Source: Apricaphanius iberus
Lineage: Eukaryota > Chordata > Actinopteri > Cyprinodontiformes > Aphaniidae
Direction: 5' to 3'
DNA length: 64,000 nucleotides
Assembly: GCA_028564705.1 (NCBI GenBank)
Contig: JAPXFQ010002423.1
Location: 1,550,001-1,614,000, forward strand
This document shows, piece after piece, positions 33,640 through 47,199 of the stretch. The position numbers and the translations under genes were made by a program. The notes under the pieces are model-generated. The model saw only the letters and a list, made by a program, of their open reading frames with translations, searched no databases and had not been told where the DNA came from. Position 1 is the first letter of the stretch, and the number at the start of each line of letters is the position of its first letter.

Positions 33640-35730
33640 CAGTATGACCCCCCATGCAGTGACAGCTCATATAATGGACATAATAAATGCTGGTTTGTTG
33701 CAGAAACATTTAGAAAAAACACTTTTTTTAAAGTGTAAACGTTTCAGAGTGTTTCTTTAAGCTAATATGTTAGCTCTTTAGCAAGAACTAACATATACTG
33801 TATGTATGTTATTCTCAAACACAGGGAGTTGTTAATATTTCAGCAAAAACTTTCAAGAAAATGAAAAAAATATGCAGTCATAGCTGTAGCACAAGTATTT
33901 GATACCAACCACAATGTAAGAAAATAATGTAGGTGTTGCGCAAGGCAAGGCTAGAGAAAAGTGTAAAGAAAGAGAGTGATGTGTGTGAGAGTGCATAAAA
34001 TGAGAAGATGCAAACTGGAAGACAAAAAAAGGATTTGTGGTGAGTTGGGGTTGGGAGATTGCAGCACAAACAAACTACAAGTTTGTGAGGGACATGTGGG
34101 TTGTCACAGATGGATGAGTGAAAAGAGGGAACAGAAAAAGGTGTATGGGAGGCGGGTGAGAAGTGGAATGGAAGAACAGGCATGAATAGATGGCTGGTCA
34201 GTTTAAGGATGAAGGAGAGCAAAGTAAAGCAGACTAAAATAATTTGTCGTTTGCAAATATGAAAATTATATTTAAAAAGCTGTATATTGATGTAGTTTAA
34301 ACTTGATGCTACACTCATTTTGATCAAAATATTTCTCAAAGTATTGAAAAAATAGCTCATGGCACAGCAATGCCTATTCAATGTGACATTACATTTATCA
34401 CGTTACTAAATTTCAGGTGTTATCTCTTATTTAAAAAAGATAATGAAGAGATACATTTTGTTTTCACTTGAAGCAGATAGCCCAAAGGAAAGATTAGGAA
34501 GTGATGTAATACAGTCTGCATGATCAAAAAATCCGTCATAACTCCTAAGATGCCAGTGCATATGGTCCCTGCAGATTTGACCAAATGAAACATCTAGCAT
34601 GTAAATATCTTGAGTTTGTGAATATACATGGTAATTTTCAAACCACATAAATTAACTTGAAATAAGATAAAAGCCATCCAAAATCTGACAAATGTAAGTT
34701 TTTACAGGTAACTTTTATTAAATTAGAATAACAATATCAAAGAGACTGGATTTGGGATAGACAGGGGGACTAGGAACTGGATCTCTGCAGGGGAGAAGTG
34801 AAGAGGTGAGTTTTGAGCATAGGGACAGATAAGATAAAGTACAGAGGATGACAAACGTACTGAATGTAAATGGAGGTGGCGCCAGAAAGGATCAATGGAG
34901 CCTCGTCAAGAAGGTTATCATGGATGGAAAGTGAATGGAAGATCATACTGTTATGGGCAGGAGGGCTGACAAGAGACACGTAGACAGTAAGGATGGTGAC
35001 GAGGAGACTGCATCTAGGAAACATAGGAGCTGATAATTTTGTGAAGGAACAGGAAGAGCAAGATGACCAGTCGTGGAACAGAATTTACAATGAAATGTTC
35101 AAAACTGGTTTGCAGCAGGAGCTGGATGATCTATGAGACAGAATGAAAGGGGAGTAAAGTAAGAAACAAACTGTTTAGAAGGCAGGGAATTACAAATAGT
35201 CTGGGAATTGTTCGAACGACAAGGTGGGCTAGAGGTACCATTTAGGGTAACACTCAGGCATTAAGTTATTGTTTTCCAGCTCACATAGTGCTTCAGCCTA
35301 TCATCCCAATGAGCTCCAGGTAATCAGCTCCAGGAGTTTCCAAGAATTGTAATCAGCATGTACTTTCCTTACCAAATAACTAAAAATAAGTAAATAAATG
35401 AATAAATAAATAGTAACTTCTGAAGGCGACGCATTATTTTTTTGTTGTAAATGTCTCTTGTATGTAACATTCTAAGTTTTTATTTTAATTTTTTTTAGAT
35501 CCTGTTTAAAGCAAGAACTGCCAGTAGAACAAGGGATTTGACCCCACAGACCACACTGTGAATGTTGTTTTAGCAGGATGTTACATGAACAAATTTAAAT
35601 TTAACGTCCTAGTTTTATGAATTCATCATTTAATTTCACCATCAATAAAACACAGGTTATAAAAGTTACTGAGTACTAGACTGTTCAACAAGTTGTTTCA
35701 ATGCCAGGGTTAGCATTGAAACCTCACCAG
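33640..35730. other. No feature recognised
   Basis: 33950-34200 and 34760-35200 are purine-rich on the plus strand, which leaves long open frames on the minus strand (for example 33878-34381) without motifs. Short AAATA runs occur near 35390-35411. Confidence 0.35.
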
Positions 35731-36612
35731 TTAAAGACACACTCCATAACTTTGCAGCTATTTGGCCTCTGTTGCCCTTTCATGGCTTAAGGTGAAATGT
35801 CACTTTCGTAAAAATATCTTAATGAATCTGAAAAATTTTACTGATGGTTTTACAAGCTCACTAGCCAGTTCAACAAAACATCAAACTAACGGTGTGTCAG
35901 TTGATAAACTGTCAAACAGTTTTCCTGTATCTTTCCACTGTGTCACATAATCATGCCCAAAAAACCCCAGAACAAGCATTTATTAATTACCAATCCAGTA
36001 GCAACACGGCTAGTTCACAGTTTACATCCTGCTAAATCTCACCTCTCACTCACAGCGGCAGACTACTCAACACTGAAAGGTTGTAACACTTGGTTTTAAA
36101 AGCTAAACCTACTTTAAAATAAACTGAGCAACATTTGGACAAAAAAGATATTTTACAGCAGTGAAGGGAAGGAAATTTTCTTTGACCTGTCTTCTGCCAG
36201 CCATATTGGCTCAATATGCTGCAACCTTCCTTACCCCGATTTATACCACTGAACGGATGCGCCCTGGTATGAATCATAACGACCCTTCTCCAGCAATGAA
36301 GCTTTTTTAGTTATTAGCTGCTCTTGTAGCTCACTTCCTTTTCCTCGCTTCTTCTGAAAGCGTCTTCTTTGGAGTTGAGAAGCAGGCTCAGTTCAGAATT
36401 CAGCTCTGTGGCAGGCACATCTCCCATGTTTTTCTTCTGCTTCCGGTCTGTCATGTTGTGCAGTGAGAGCAGTCAGGTCGCATCCGAACAGTGGTTCGTA
36501 CAGTCTGAGCACATGAGTCATGAGCTGTGAACTTTTAACCCCTGCAATTCACTCGTACAGTGTGAGCCAGAGCTGAAGACCCGTGACTGAAAAATCGCAC
36601 AGTGTACACCTG
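35731..36612. mobile_element. Large MITE, copy 2
   Basis: Starts TTAAAGACACACTCC and ends about ACAGTGTACACCTGG. The interior is collinear with the copy at 31880-33639 but lacks its inserted block. It contains a paired motif around 36232-36283 (ACCCCGATTTATACCAC ... CCCTGGTATGAATCAT) that recurs as a hairpin at 55836-55888. Confidence 0.65.
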
Positions 36613-37550
36613 GTTTTAGATCTCATCAGCACTGCTGCTCAAAAGGGTAGTGGATAAAATGTATTAATTTTATGGAATAATGATTACTGTACCAAATAAA
36701 TGCATGGGCTTAAAAAGAAAGCAATACAGAGAACACAATTTTAAAAAAATCATAGCGCTCAAGTTATCTAACCACTGAAGATTTTAAAAATCTGAAATAA
36801 AGGCTGCAAATTTTACAACGAACAGGCTTAGGTAAAAACTCTTGAGCATAAAAGGCAGTTGGACTGGTCTTGTTTGGACTATAATTCAAAGGTCTTCAAT
36901 GAGAGGTGAAACATGGCATGTGAGTAACAACATGCCTCTTACCTATACAGCAGTTCAAAAGCTCTGCCGTTTGTTCAGAAAAGTTTATGCATGTTAATTT
37001 TGTAGATAAAGTATTTTTAACCTTGCGTCACTACCATCTTTGAGAAAACCTTTTATTCATGTTGTGCAGCTAGTGCTTATACAAAAGCATACTTTATATA
37101 TTAAACAATCAAAAAACAGGACCTTTGTAGTTTTACAAGTACTATTTTATAACAAATAGATGTTAAGAGTGAGGTTTGGTGACAAAAAAAACTCCAGCAT
37201 TTATGTTGCATAAAGTGAGAAGCTTTCTTAGGATGCCTTGTCTGCTATGATTTCTGTCAGCATGCTGAAAGGCTGCTATGAGGCATCCTCTGGGATCCCT
37301 CAGGTGGAGAATCCCAAATTCTACTTGTCGTACCAGTAGAAATATTTCCTTTGTGTTTAGTGTCCATTATGCAGCAGCTAGAAAAATTGTTGGGTATTTG
37401 CTAATTTTAGTTTTGTTGTTTCAATCCATCTGGTAACGGCATTGGATTAAGGTGTGTGCGTTAGCTTTTCTGCTCTGGAGGATGAAAAGCATGCAACGTA
37501 TAGTTGTACTCCTTTTTGTGGGAGTGAGTGGTACAGAGTTCAGGATTTAT
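36613..37550. other. No feature recognised
   Basis: AT-rich spacer with no supported element. Confidence 0.4.
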
Positions 37551-40500
37551 TTTAATTCAATTCAATTCAATAAAAAAAAACTTTATTGATTCCATAGGGA
37601 AATTAAAGAGGCTTTATGGAGTTTCCTGAAATTTCAACTCGTGACTGACACCTGTGGCCAAAAACGATCTTCTATCTTTTCCGGGCACTTGTCAGGGGTT
37701 TAACTTTTGAAGTTTTATGTGGCGTTCCTGTTGGTGTCAGAGTTGTCCTGGGTCTCTTCTGTGTATTTGTCCAATCCACTGCACCGCTTGCGAGTGTAGG
37801 TTAATCGCTGACTAGCGGTGGTGATCTGAAACGTTTAACAAGAACGCGCATACGTCAAATCCACAGACACAGCGCGCGAAAAATCCGACCCGACAGAAAA
37901 AAGGAAAAATTGGATTCCGGATTATAGGTGCACCCACGGTGAGCTGACAAGGTGTCAGTATGCTCATCAAAAGATGTTTGAGTCATAAATGGTCAAAGCA
38001 AAAGCCTAATGATACGTTTATTTTTGGGGAAAAGTTCCATATAGCCTCTTTAAGTGTTGTTGTAACTCATTACTAGCTCATTTTTTTCAAGGAGTTGTTG
38101 TAGATCATGATGTTTGTGGGGAGAAAGGATTTCCTGTACCGGTGTTGCAGCGAAACTGAAGAAGTCTTCAACTGAAGATACTCTGTGTCTGTAGGATAGT
38201 CTCATGAAGAGGATGCTTAGGGTTTTCCATAATCTTTTTAATTTTATGAAGAATCCTTCTTTGCATCATTATCTCCAGGGGTTCCACAGGTGTCCCCAGA
38301 ACAGAACTGGCCTTCTTCATCAGGCTGTTGAGGCGTTTTAAGTCCCTGGCTCTGATGCTGCTAACCCAACACATGATGGACGAAGAGATAACACTCTCCA
38401 CAACAGACTTGTAAAAGATTTGCAAAATCTTGCTGCAAACTTTGAAGGACCTTTGCTTCCTCAAAAAGTACAGTCTTCTCTGTCCCTTTTTGTACACTGC
38501 TTCACTGTTTATTCTCCAATCCAGTCTGTTGTCCAGGTGAACTCCAAGGTATTTGTACTCCTGAACCACCTCCACTTCTTCTCCCATGATGGAGACAGTC
38601 TTTGACTTATCCATGTTTCTTCTGAAATCTACGATCATCTGTTTTGTTTTGTTCACATTCAAGGTAAGATGATTGTTTCCATACCATACCACAAACTTGT
38701 CCACCAGCTCTCTGTATTCAGCTTCTTCTCCATCTCGGATACACCTGAAAATTGCAGAGTCATCTGAGTATTTCTGCAAATGACAGTTCTTTTTCTTATA
38801 CTGGAACTCCGAGATGTACTGAGTGAAAAGGAATGGTGAGAGTACAGTCCATTGTGGTGCTCCTGTGCTGCTGACCAGCTGGTTTGACACACAATCCTTC
38901 AATCTCACAAGCTGTGGTCTGTTTTTCAGGCAGTCATTGATCCAGCTGCCTGTTGAGGCCTCCACCTGTGTCTTCAGGAGTTTCTGACAAAGCAAATCAG
39001 GCTGATTGTGTTAAATGCAGTAGGGATATCAAATAACATGATTCTCACAGTGTTTTATGCTTTGTCCAGATGACAGTGAGTTGGTTGAAGCAGGTTGATA
39101 ATGGCACCCCAATGCCAACTCCATGGCGATACGCAAACTGCAGGGGGTCCCTATAGGTTCTTGTTTGCTTACTCAGGTAGGGCAACAGGAGTGTCTCCAG
39201 GACCTTCATGATGTGGGATGTCCGGGCAACAGGTCTTTAGTCATTGATGACTGATGGGTGAGTTTTCTTTGGTACTGGAACAAGGCAGTCTTCCACAACA
39301 CTGGAACCTTCTCCTGGGTCAAAGCAACTACTCTGCACAGGTCTTCAGGACTCTGGAGCTGACACCATCTGAACCTGTAGCCTTGTTCCAGTTTAGTTTC
39401 TCCAACAAACTCTTTACCTGACGTTTAGAGATAGATAGGTAGGAGAGTGAGATAAAGGGGGTAGCAGCATCTCCTGACTTGGTTGAAGACAAAGTTGTAG
39501 AAGTAGAAGAGTTCATGACGGAGGCGGAAGATAGAACATCTGAGGTATGACAGGACAGGTGTGGGTCAGAGGAGAGGGGAATGTCTCTGGCTGGAAAAAT
39601 GAGAGGAAGATGCTGAGCTTGTTCTGAACTGAACCTATTGAAGAATGTGTTCAGTTCATTGGCTCTATCAAGACTTCCATCTATCAAGTCATGACGGTGC
39701 TTAAAGCCTGTAATCTTTTTCATTCCAAAACTAGACATCTCTTATATTGTTCCTCTGTAGTTTGTTCTCCAGCTTCTTCCTGTAAGCCTATTTGCTGTCT
39801 CTCACCTTGACTTAGTTGCTTCTGTAAACTCCTTAATAACTCCCTATCTCCCTCATTGAAAGCTGTTTTTTTTTTGTTTTTTTCAATAGTTCCTTCAGTT
39901 CACTGGTGATCCAGGGTTTGTTATCAGGGAAGCATCTCACTGTTCTGGAGGGGATGATGTTGTCCTCACAGAAGTTTATGTAGTCAGTCACATACTCAAC
40001 CATTGCATTGATGTACTCTCCACCTGGCTGGTAAAGAGTCATCCAGTTTGTGGACTCAAAACAACCCTGCAGGGCTTCTTCAGCTTCATGTGAACATTTT
40101 CTAACAGTTCTCCTTGTTGGAGGTTGCCTCTGAACAAGTGGTTTATATTCAGAGCAGAGAAAGACAAGATTATGATCCGATTGTCACAGAGGAGGTCTTG
40201 GTTTGCACATATAGGCATTCTTTACATTTGCATAAAAAATAAGATGTCTTGTTTTCTCTTGTGGAGCAGCTGACAAACTGTTGAAATGTTGGAAGTGTAG
40301 AAGAGAACGAGGCATGTTTAAAATCACCAGATATTGCTACAAATGCATTGTGATGCTGGGTCTGTAGCTTAGCAACAACAGAACTAATGACATCACATGC
40401 ATGGTCAGCAACGGCTGAAGGGGGATTGTAAATGATGGCTAAAATAAGATTGGTGAACTCTGGTGGTAAATAATATGGACGTAAACATATTGCCAAGAGT

Positions 40501-40950
40501 TTAATATCTGGTCTGCACAGACAACACTTCACAGTAACATGTCCTGGATGACACCATCTGTTGTTAACAAGCACTGCTACTCCACCTCCTTTTTCTCTCC
40601 TCCGTCTTTAGTCTCTTTCTGCTCGTACAGTCAGAAAGCCTGGCAGAAAGATGTTGGAGTTGGGGATATAATCCTGTAGCCACGTTTCAGTGAAGCGCCT
40701 AAGACTGCATTCCCGATACAGGGCTTGGAGTTCATCCATCTTGTTAGCTAGTGATCTCACCATTCCCATTATGATTGATGGAAGAGATGGTTTGAATTTC
40801 CTCCTCCTCTGTCTCATTTGTGCTTTTCCTCAGCTAACTGAATTGCAGACAATTTCCTTCCCTCAGTCAAAAATTTCCCAGAAAACAAGGTGGTATTTAA
40901 AAAAAGATTGGGGATCAAGAGCCGGCACCAGCTACTTCAGGGTCAAATTT
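37551..40950 (-). mobile_element. Nearly full-length L2-type LINE, inactivated
   Basis: On the minus strand the pieces run in order from an APE-type endonuclease to the RT. The endonuclease starts at 40817 (RSLANKMDELQALYRE, then FTETWLQDYIPNS) and continues at 40574 (NNRWCHPGHVTVK, AISGDFKHAS). The linker is at 40042-39328 (RCFPDNKPWITSELKELL, LLEKLNWNKATGSDGV). The RT is one 275-codon frame (38995-38168) with the catalytic box YSDD (KYSDDSAIF) and the C-terminal YKYLGVHLDNRLDWRINSEA block. The 3' UTR ends at the (TTCAA)n / ACTTTATTGATTCC signature near 37551. Frameshifts and stops between pieces inactivate it. A 443-bp MITE interrupts the 3' UTR. Confidence 0.9.
37607..38049. mobile_element. 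TTAA-flanked MITE inside the LINE 3' UTR
   Basis: The left end AGAGGCTTTATGGA and the right end (TCCATATAGCCTCT) are inverted repeats, flanked by TTAA on both sides (37603-37606, 38050-38053). Removing the 443 bp plus one TTAA joins the LINE sequence GGGAAATTAA to GTGTTGTTGTAACTC, restoring the usual LINE 3' UTR. No coding capacity. The TTAA duplication fits piggyBac-type mobilisation, but the ends do not start with CCC. Confidence 0.85.
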
Positions 40951-41300
40951 CCAGTTTAAATGCAAGTCAGGAAATTGTAGCTATCGGGCTTATATCTAAA
41001 ATGTTTTTTTAGTTCCAAATCAGTTATCATTGGTTGGTTAGCTGCTTTGTAGTTGAAGCTTCGGTGGAAAGCAGATACTAACTTGCTTAAAACATTTGAT
41101 TTAGCCAATATATACACATGTAAAAAAGTAAAACGCTCATTATACATCTTCTGTAAAAGCCAGAGCGCATGAACAAAAGGTGGGCTCTGGGCAGTCGCGG
41201 TCACGTGAGGTAAGTCCGTTCCATTTAACAATTTTCTTTTACCAAGAAAGGACAGTTATTAACAAGGCGCCTTGTCATTGAGAAACACCCCAAGAGTTAG
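40951..41300. other. No feature recognised
   Basis: Short AT-rich spacer between two LINE remnants. Confidence 0.4.
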
Positions 41301-41309
41301 AACGAAAAA

Positions 41310-41545
41310 CATATGGGGAGACCTCATTCTAACACTACGGTCCTTGCCTACCAACAGGCCTCAGGACCACAGACAATATTAATGTTTTCAAAAAGAGGCT
41401 CAAGATCTACCTTTTGAGCTTAGCTTTTAAATTTTCCTCTATTTGTTTCTCATTTTTTACACCAGTGTTTTACCTCATGGGGATCCTCCAAGCTCAGGGT
41501 TCTGTCTGCTTGGTCTGTACAGCTGTTGCTGCAGGGATCAACCTA
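41310..41545 (+). mobile_element. 3' end of another LINE, RT C-terminal remnant
   Basis: Reads TNRPQDHRQY and, in a shifted frame, a 'KRLKIYLLSLAFKFSS'-like end with the AAAAAGAGGCTCAAGATCTA / TTTTGAGCTTAGCTTTTA nucleotide pattern. This pattern closes the RT frame in several teleost LINEs. Only the last ~60 codons and part of the 3' UTR remain. Confidence 0.45.
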
Positions 41546-44500
41546 GTATAGGTGGCCAGTAGCTTCACAGTGAAGTCCTATGGCTGTGGTGTGGGCTCTG
41601 AATTGCTAGACAACATGAACGGGCAGAGTATAGGTAGACCTAGAATTAAATCATGAAACCACCAGGAATAAATTACAGAGAAAGGTGAAAAAAAGTAAAT
41701 ATAGAACTTAAGGACTGATAGGAAAACATGAACTACAACAATCAAAACTCAAGTTCACAAAGAATACAAGAATAAAAAAAGAGATAAACTTAAAAGTCTG
41801 GATCTAAGCTAAAATAAATAAACAAGAAAATAAGAAATTATCTAATATTATAAAAAATAATCTAAAAACACACAGAAAAAACCTGAACACCACATAATTG
41901 TGACAATTGCAACAGTAAGACATACACAAAACCTGACTTGGAAGATAACTAGTTGTACAAAGATTTAAAGGTCCTATATCATGCTATTTTACAGCTTTCA
42001 ATGTCTGGGACAGGCACATATATGATAGAATGTTACCATTCAAGGTCTGCGATACAAGCACCACCAACAACAGCCAAGAATGAAAACTGGTGCTCTGCAA
42101 CATATCCAGTTATATGAGTGCAGAACCCTGTGGGATTTCCAGAGAAGATGGCTCCCTCTCTCACAACCACCTCACCTGCTGACAGATGGGGAAGGTAAAT
42201 GAAGATTTTAAAAACTCATGGGAGACCTTGCACCTTAGGTATCAATCCATGGATGTGGTGAAGATGCAGGACCAGGACCCTAACCACACCCTCATCCAGA
42301 ATCGGGTAATTAACAGTTCACTGGCACACACCAGATAAAAATCACAAGTTAAAAGCTTGCTTCTGCAGCCTTCAAGATCTAAGGCTTAAGAAAGGTTAAT
42401 TGGCCTACACCGACAACAAACGAGGTTCACATCTCTTTGGACTTATCGGACCAAAGATATCAATCTTAACCTACACCCATGACTCTCCTGCATGCAGCCA
42501 AAGAAGCCACATAGCCACATGTCACATCTTCCAACAGGTGCAATCCTGGCTTTCAAAGGCCACAAGACCCAGGCCTGCAACCTAGGGGGCTTTCGCTGCT
42601 GTGAGGCCCACCTATTCCAGCTATTCAGCAGAGATCCTTGTCAATGAATGGGGGGTCACCAGGAGGGTTACCTGCACACTAACTGCAGCATGTCAGAAAT
42701 AGGGGAATTCACTAGTGAAGTTGTGCCTCCATCCACCAGCAAAGCATAGCGTGAAGAGGAAGATGGCCTTCTGTCGCTTGCTTTTATGAATTTTTGATGT
42801 AATCATTGTACACGGACATCGAGAAAACTAGGAAATGCAGTCTGTTCAGTCATAAATAAAGGGAAATCTTTCGGATAAATATTTAAACCACCCTAGTGCT
42901 GTTCACTAGATCCCTGCAACATGTTCAAGCCTTTCTAATGCCACGTTCAGACAGCAATTTGCTGCCAGGTGTCAAACAGCTCAAATGGATGTAAGTTGCT
43001 GCTTTGAAAATTCAAACCTCGCTGCGTGCACATTTGTACTCTGTGTCGGCGCGTCACGTCAGTAGATCAGCGAGCGGGTGGGGAATTTTCTTCCAAACTA
43101 GTAGTGTATATTTAGTAACCGTAATTGCCCTAACCAGGTGCTAGTGTTAGCTAACATAACAAGAAAGTTTGAATAACATTTAAATGCTTACCTGGCACTC
43201 CGATATCTTCTACCAAATAGTCAGATTTGATCATGAGTCTCCGACTCCCTAGCTTTCCAGCTGGATCTAGCTCCCTTGTCAGACTGGGGCTAGTTATACA
43301 CATTTCACCTCAAGTGTCACATTCTTTGGTATCCTGTCCAATCTGGACACCTTAATCAAACATTAATAAATGTTTAATATACTTTATATCACATCCTTTC
43401 CCTTTCCATACTTGAAAGAATTGAAGAAAATACAAAAATGTAATATGATGGTAACGATATGGGTATTCTTTTATGTTGTTTCTTACAATTTAAAAAATAT
43501 ATATATTATTTGCAGGTTTAGTCTCTGCCAAGACTCAGGTTTAGCCTTGCCTAGACACATACCTTCAACCCTATTATAGTTTCAAAGACTGAGAAAAGCA
43601 TTCCACTCTTCAGATCTAAGGGGGGAATGCTGGGATCCACACTTTGATCCTTGATTTTCAAATGGACTGAACTGTTAAAATTACCATAGCGCAGGAGGAT
43701 CATGACTCAGTGATTTCTCTTGATTTGTATAAAGTATATAATTGCAGTCGGATTAATACAATCTGTCTTCTTTAAATTAGGGCGACTGAGTAACAAACAA
43801 TATAAAGAGAAAAAAAGAGCAGATCATAAAATGATTGTGACTTTTGAAAAAACAAAAAAAAAATCCATAAATGTCACTTTTAAACTTTTTCATCAGGAAC
43901 AAAAATATTTTACATGTTCAAGCACAGCTAAAAAGAATTCAACTAAGGGACAAAAAAAATCCACCAACTTTGTTGTAGGTAACGGCATTACACCAGCAGA
44001 TGTAGAGGTGTGTGGTGAAGAGTAAGATGTGTTTTATTTATAAAGCTGACAAATTGATGGATGAACTTGAAGGAACCAACTCGCCTCATCTAATTTTTGC
44101 AGTCTATTTTTACAGTCTTGACACCACTTAAACTGCAATAAAATGCTGAATCACATATCTGTGTATTCTGTCACCTTTCTGACAACTTTGCTTGGACTAA
44201 CATTTGTGGAGGAAATATTTTTGCATGGATTCTAACCCCAACAGTAGGTCTTTTTTTAGAATGTGGTGGACACTTTCAAATATTGACAGAAGAGGTTGGC
44301 TCCAGGTGAGCTGAGAAATTGTAAAGGGAATCGGTAGCTTTAGCTGACTTTACAGTCCATCCAGTTGGCAGAGTCATTTAAGCTTGCACTGTTAAATATA
44401 GTATACAATGATTTATGCCCCAAACCTTTATGGGTGAAAGTTTGTCAAAAGGATATAACACGTTATTTGCAGTGCTTCAGCATTCACATTCAACAAACCC

Positions 44501-45239
44501 TATGGAGAATCAGGCATAAAATGTCATGTTGCAACTTTTTGGTTTCTTGCAAGAAAAAAGAATGGTACAACAATTTGGTTAAATGCAATTAGTTAATAAA
44601 GATGAAAAAGATTCATTTTCATGTATTAGTAGTTTCCAGTATTTTAAAACTGTTGTTCACACAGTTTTAGTTTTATAAGTTTAAATAAACTGTGAAATAG
44701 ACGGACTTCTAATTACCTGCCAAATATACAAAATTATAATAACAAAAACGTTATATTATTCCATTATTTTCTATTAGGAAAACAAACACATTCAAATTAC
44801 TACAACTTTAAGCTAACATTGATACAGTCTAAGGAATTAAAATTGAAACCTAAGATGTTTAACAAAACCTACATTAAACATGTTAAACTCTGCAAATTAA
44901 TTAATGAAATTTGCTTATGTAAAACCATCTCAAAATATTTTTATAGAATCAATCAACACTGTAATTTACACCTGAGCATGGTCTGCAATGACTGTGAAAA
45001 TAAATTCTAGTGATAGCAAAATTTCTAAAGTAAAAAATGTGTAGGACATACAAATCTTATAAAATATATGCACAGTTTTTTCTAGCAAGAATGTTCTCGC
45101 AACTGAAATATAAGTCCTATATGTAAGAATATAAATGTCATCAAATTCACCTTTTGTTCCATGAGATTTCTTGTTTGTAATGGGTTTCCAGTTTGAGTGT
45201 AAAACAACAAACAAGAACATCAAATTTTATAAATATACA
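41546..45239. other. Mostly unassigned; possible MITE ends at 41963 and 42940
   Basis: ATTTAAAGGTCCTATATCAT at 41963 is the left end of a widespread teleost MITE; no matching right end is seen. GCCACGTTCAGACAGCAATT at 42940 looks like another MITE end. 43347-43384 repeats 366-403. The rest has only short frames. Confidence 0.35.
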
Positions 45240-45373
45240 GTATGAATATTATGTAGGTACATTTGAAAAAAATTGAACATCTTGTGGAATATATTGCAAT
45301 TTTGATAACAATGGCTTACAAATAATGATATAAAACTAAAAGGAGAGTCTCGAGTTGCCTAGAAACCCTATTT

Positions 45374-45640
45374 GTGAAATTTGGTGTGAAGTTTTCACAG
45401 TCAGCAAGGATTTCAGTTGCCATGTCATGTGTTGGTATTGGTTTAGTGTGTTCTCTAAAGTTCAAAGTCAACGCAGCCATCTCCCAGGAAATGTTTGAGC
45501 AATTCATCCTTCCTTCAGCTGATGGGCTTTATGGAAATGCTGGTTTTATTTACCAAAGGTACAAAAACTGATCAGTGACCATGGTGTTACTGTGGTTTCC
45601 ATGATAAAAAAAGAAATCCAAGAAATAAACGGTAGAAATA
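45374..45640 (+). pseudogene. Tc1/mariner transposase relic
   Basis: The frame gives LVCSLKFKVNAAISQEMFEQ, then FILPSADGLYGNAGFIYQ. After a short deletion and frame change comes DHGVTV. This order matches the segment between the first and second catalytic aspartates of fish Tc1 transposases. The second Asp and the Glu region (SPDLNPIE) are missing, and no terminal repeats are seen. A short dead fragment. Confidence 0.7.
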
Positions 45641-45863
45641 TTTCATTCTTTCTATAATGAACCTGTAGAATACAAGTATATCTAAAAAATAAAAACCTTT
45701 GACAATATAAAATTGTTTAATGCACTTTTTTCAAGAAGAATCTAGTTTACATAGAGTCCATGTTCTTTTCAAATTTACAGCTGAAAAATATATTTTGAGA
45801 GTGAAGAAATGGTCTGAGAAGTAATGCTTGAACTACAGTTTGCCATACCATATAATTTGTTTT

Positions 45864-45899
45864 GAGAGAGAGAGAGAGAGAGACAGAGAGAGAGAGAGA
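45864..45899. repeat. (GA)n microsatellite
   Basis: GAGAGA... run with one AC interruption. Confidence 0.95.
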
Positions 45900-47199
45900 A
45901 ATGATATGCAAAGGGCATGTAAGGTAGTATTCCTATGAATAATAAAAGTTTAAATAATCTATACGTCATTCAGTCAGGTATTTGTGCTATGTCAATGGAT
46001 GGAATTAGCATTTTTGTCATTTTTTTACTGCAGCACAACATTAAAATGGAATGGTCTTTTATATTGTCTTCTGCATTTGCTAGCAATCCCATCCTCGTGT
46101 AACCCAATTTACCTGAATCAAGGGGAGATTTCCTGTGAATATTTCATGGAATGTAAATGAATGGAGCTGCAGCATCGCATTAAAATTAATGTCACGATTG
46201 TGTCTGCTGCACATATTCATTCAAAACATTGTAATAAAATTTATAATGTGCTTTAAACTCCATGTAAAGAGTAAAGCAGTTCCTCAGTTAAGTAACATTG
46301 ATGCTGGTGGATGTTTAATGGCAACACAGCAGAGCAAGGCACTTAAAACTGTATATCTGAGAAAAGCTGGTTTAGAAATGTTTTGCTTAGCATGACATTC
46401 TTCAAATTATGTAAAGACTGCAGGCTGTCTTTGTTGAAAATGTGGCAACTGTATTTTTATCAAATTTTATAAAAAAAGCAAAACTAGATTTATGAAGTAT
46501 TCCTCCGTTAACCAAGTAGCAAGGAAATATGAAATGACACGGAAAAAAAAAACAGTGACAAACAACAGCTGAAAAAAAAACAAATAAAACCCAGGTGAAA
46601 ATGTAATAAGATGGTGATTTTATATGATTAAACATCATAGCTCATCCTCCACAATACTAACTCTCCCTGGTTAAGGGGTGTTCAAAAATGTCAACATCAA
46701 TGATTATTACGGAGATGTGGTGACCCAAGAATGCATTATTAGCTGCAGTTCTCTTACAAGAATCTAGGGAGATTTTTATGTTCCATTATACCCTCCTTAT
46801 TGTGCATGTTTGAAATGTAAAAAGGCGTTTTCCAGATTATTTGTCATGGTTCTCATTTCTTCAAAGTAGGGGTGGAGCCGAACCTAAATACGGTATTCGA
46901 GAAGGCACAAATAGCGTGTTTTTTATGAATACTTATTTCCAACAAATACTTTAAAAAATTGTATTTGGGAAACAAGAAAAAATTTAGATCAAAAAGCTGT
47001 GTTTTCTCATAAGACTGTATTGAATGCCCCCTGGATGAGTGACTGAGTGTCTATTCATGTATTGTATAATTTACACTGTAATATATCCTATGATTTACTA
47101 CGCAATAGTATATTATTTATGCAAATTGTATATTTTGCAGTATATGAAAAACATTTTTTATGATTGCTGTGGGTTTAATTGGTTGAGGTTGAGGAGATT
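45900..47199. other. No feature recognised
   Basis: AT-rich spacer with only short open frames. Confidence 0.4.

Noticed and set aside
33878..34381. 167-codon minus-strand frame
   Set aside because: Opposite strand is purine-rich, which depletes stop codons. The product is F/S/H-rich with no motif.
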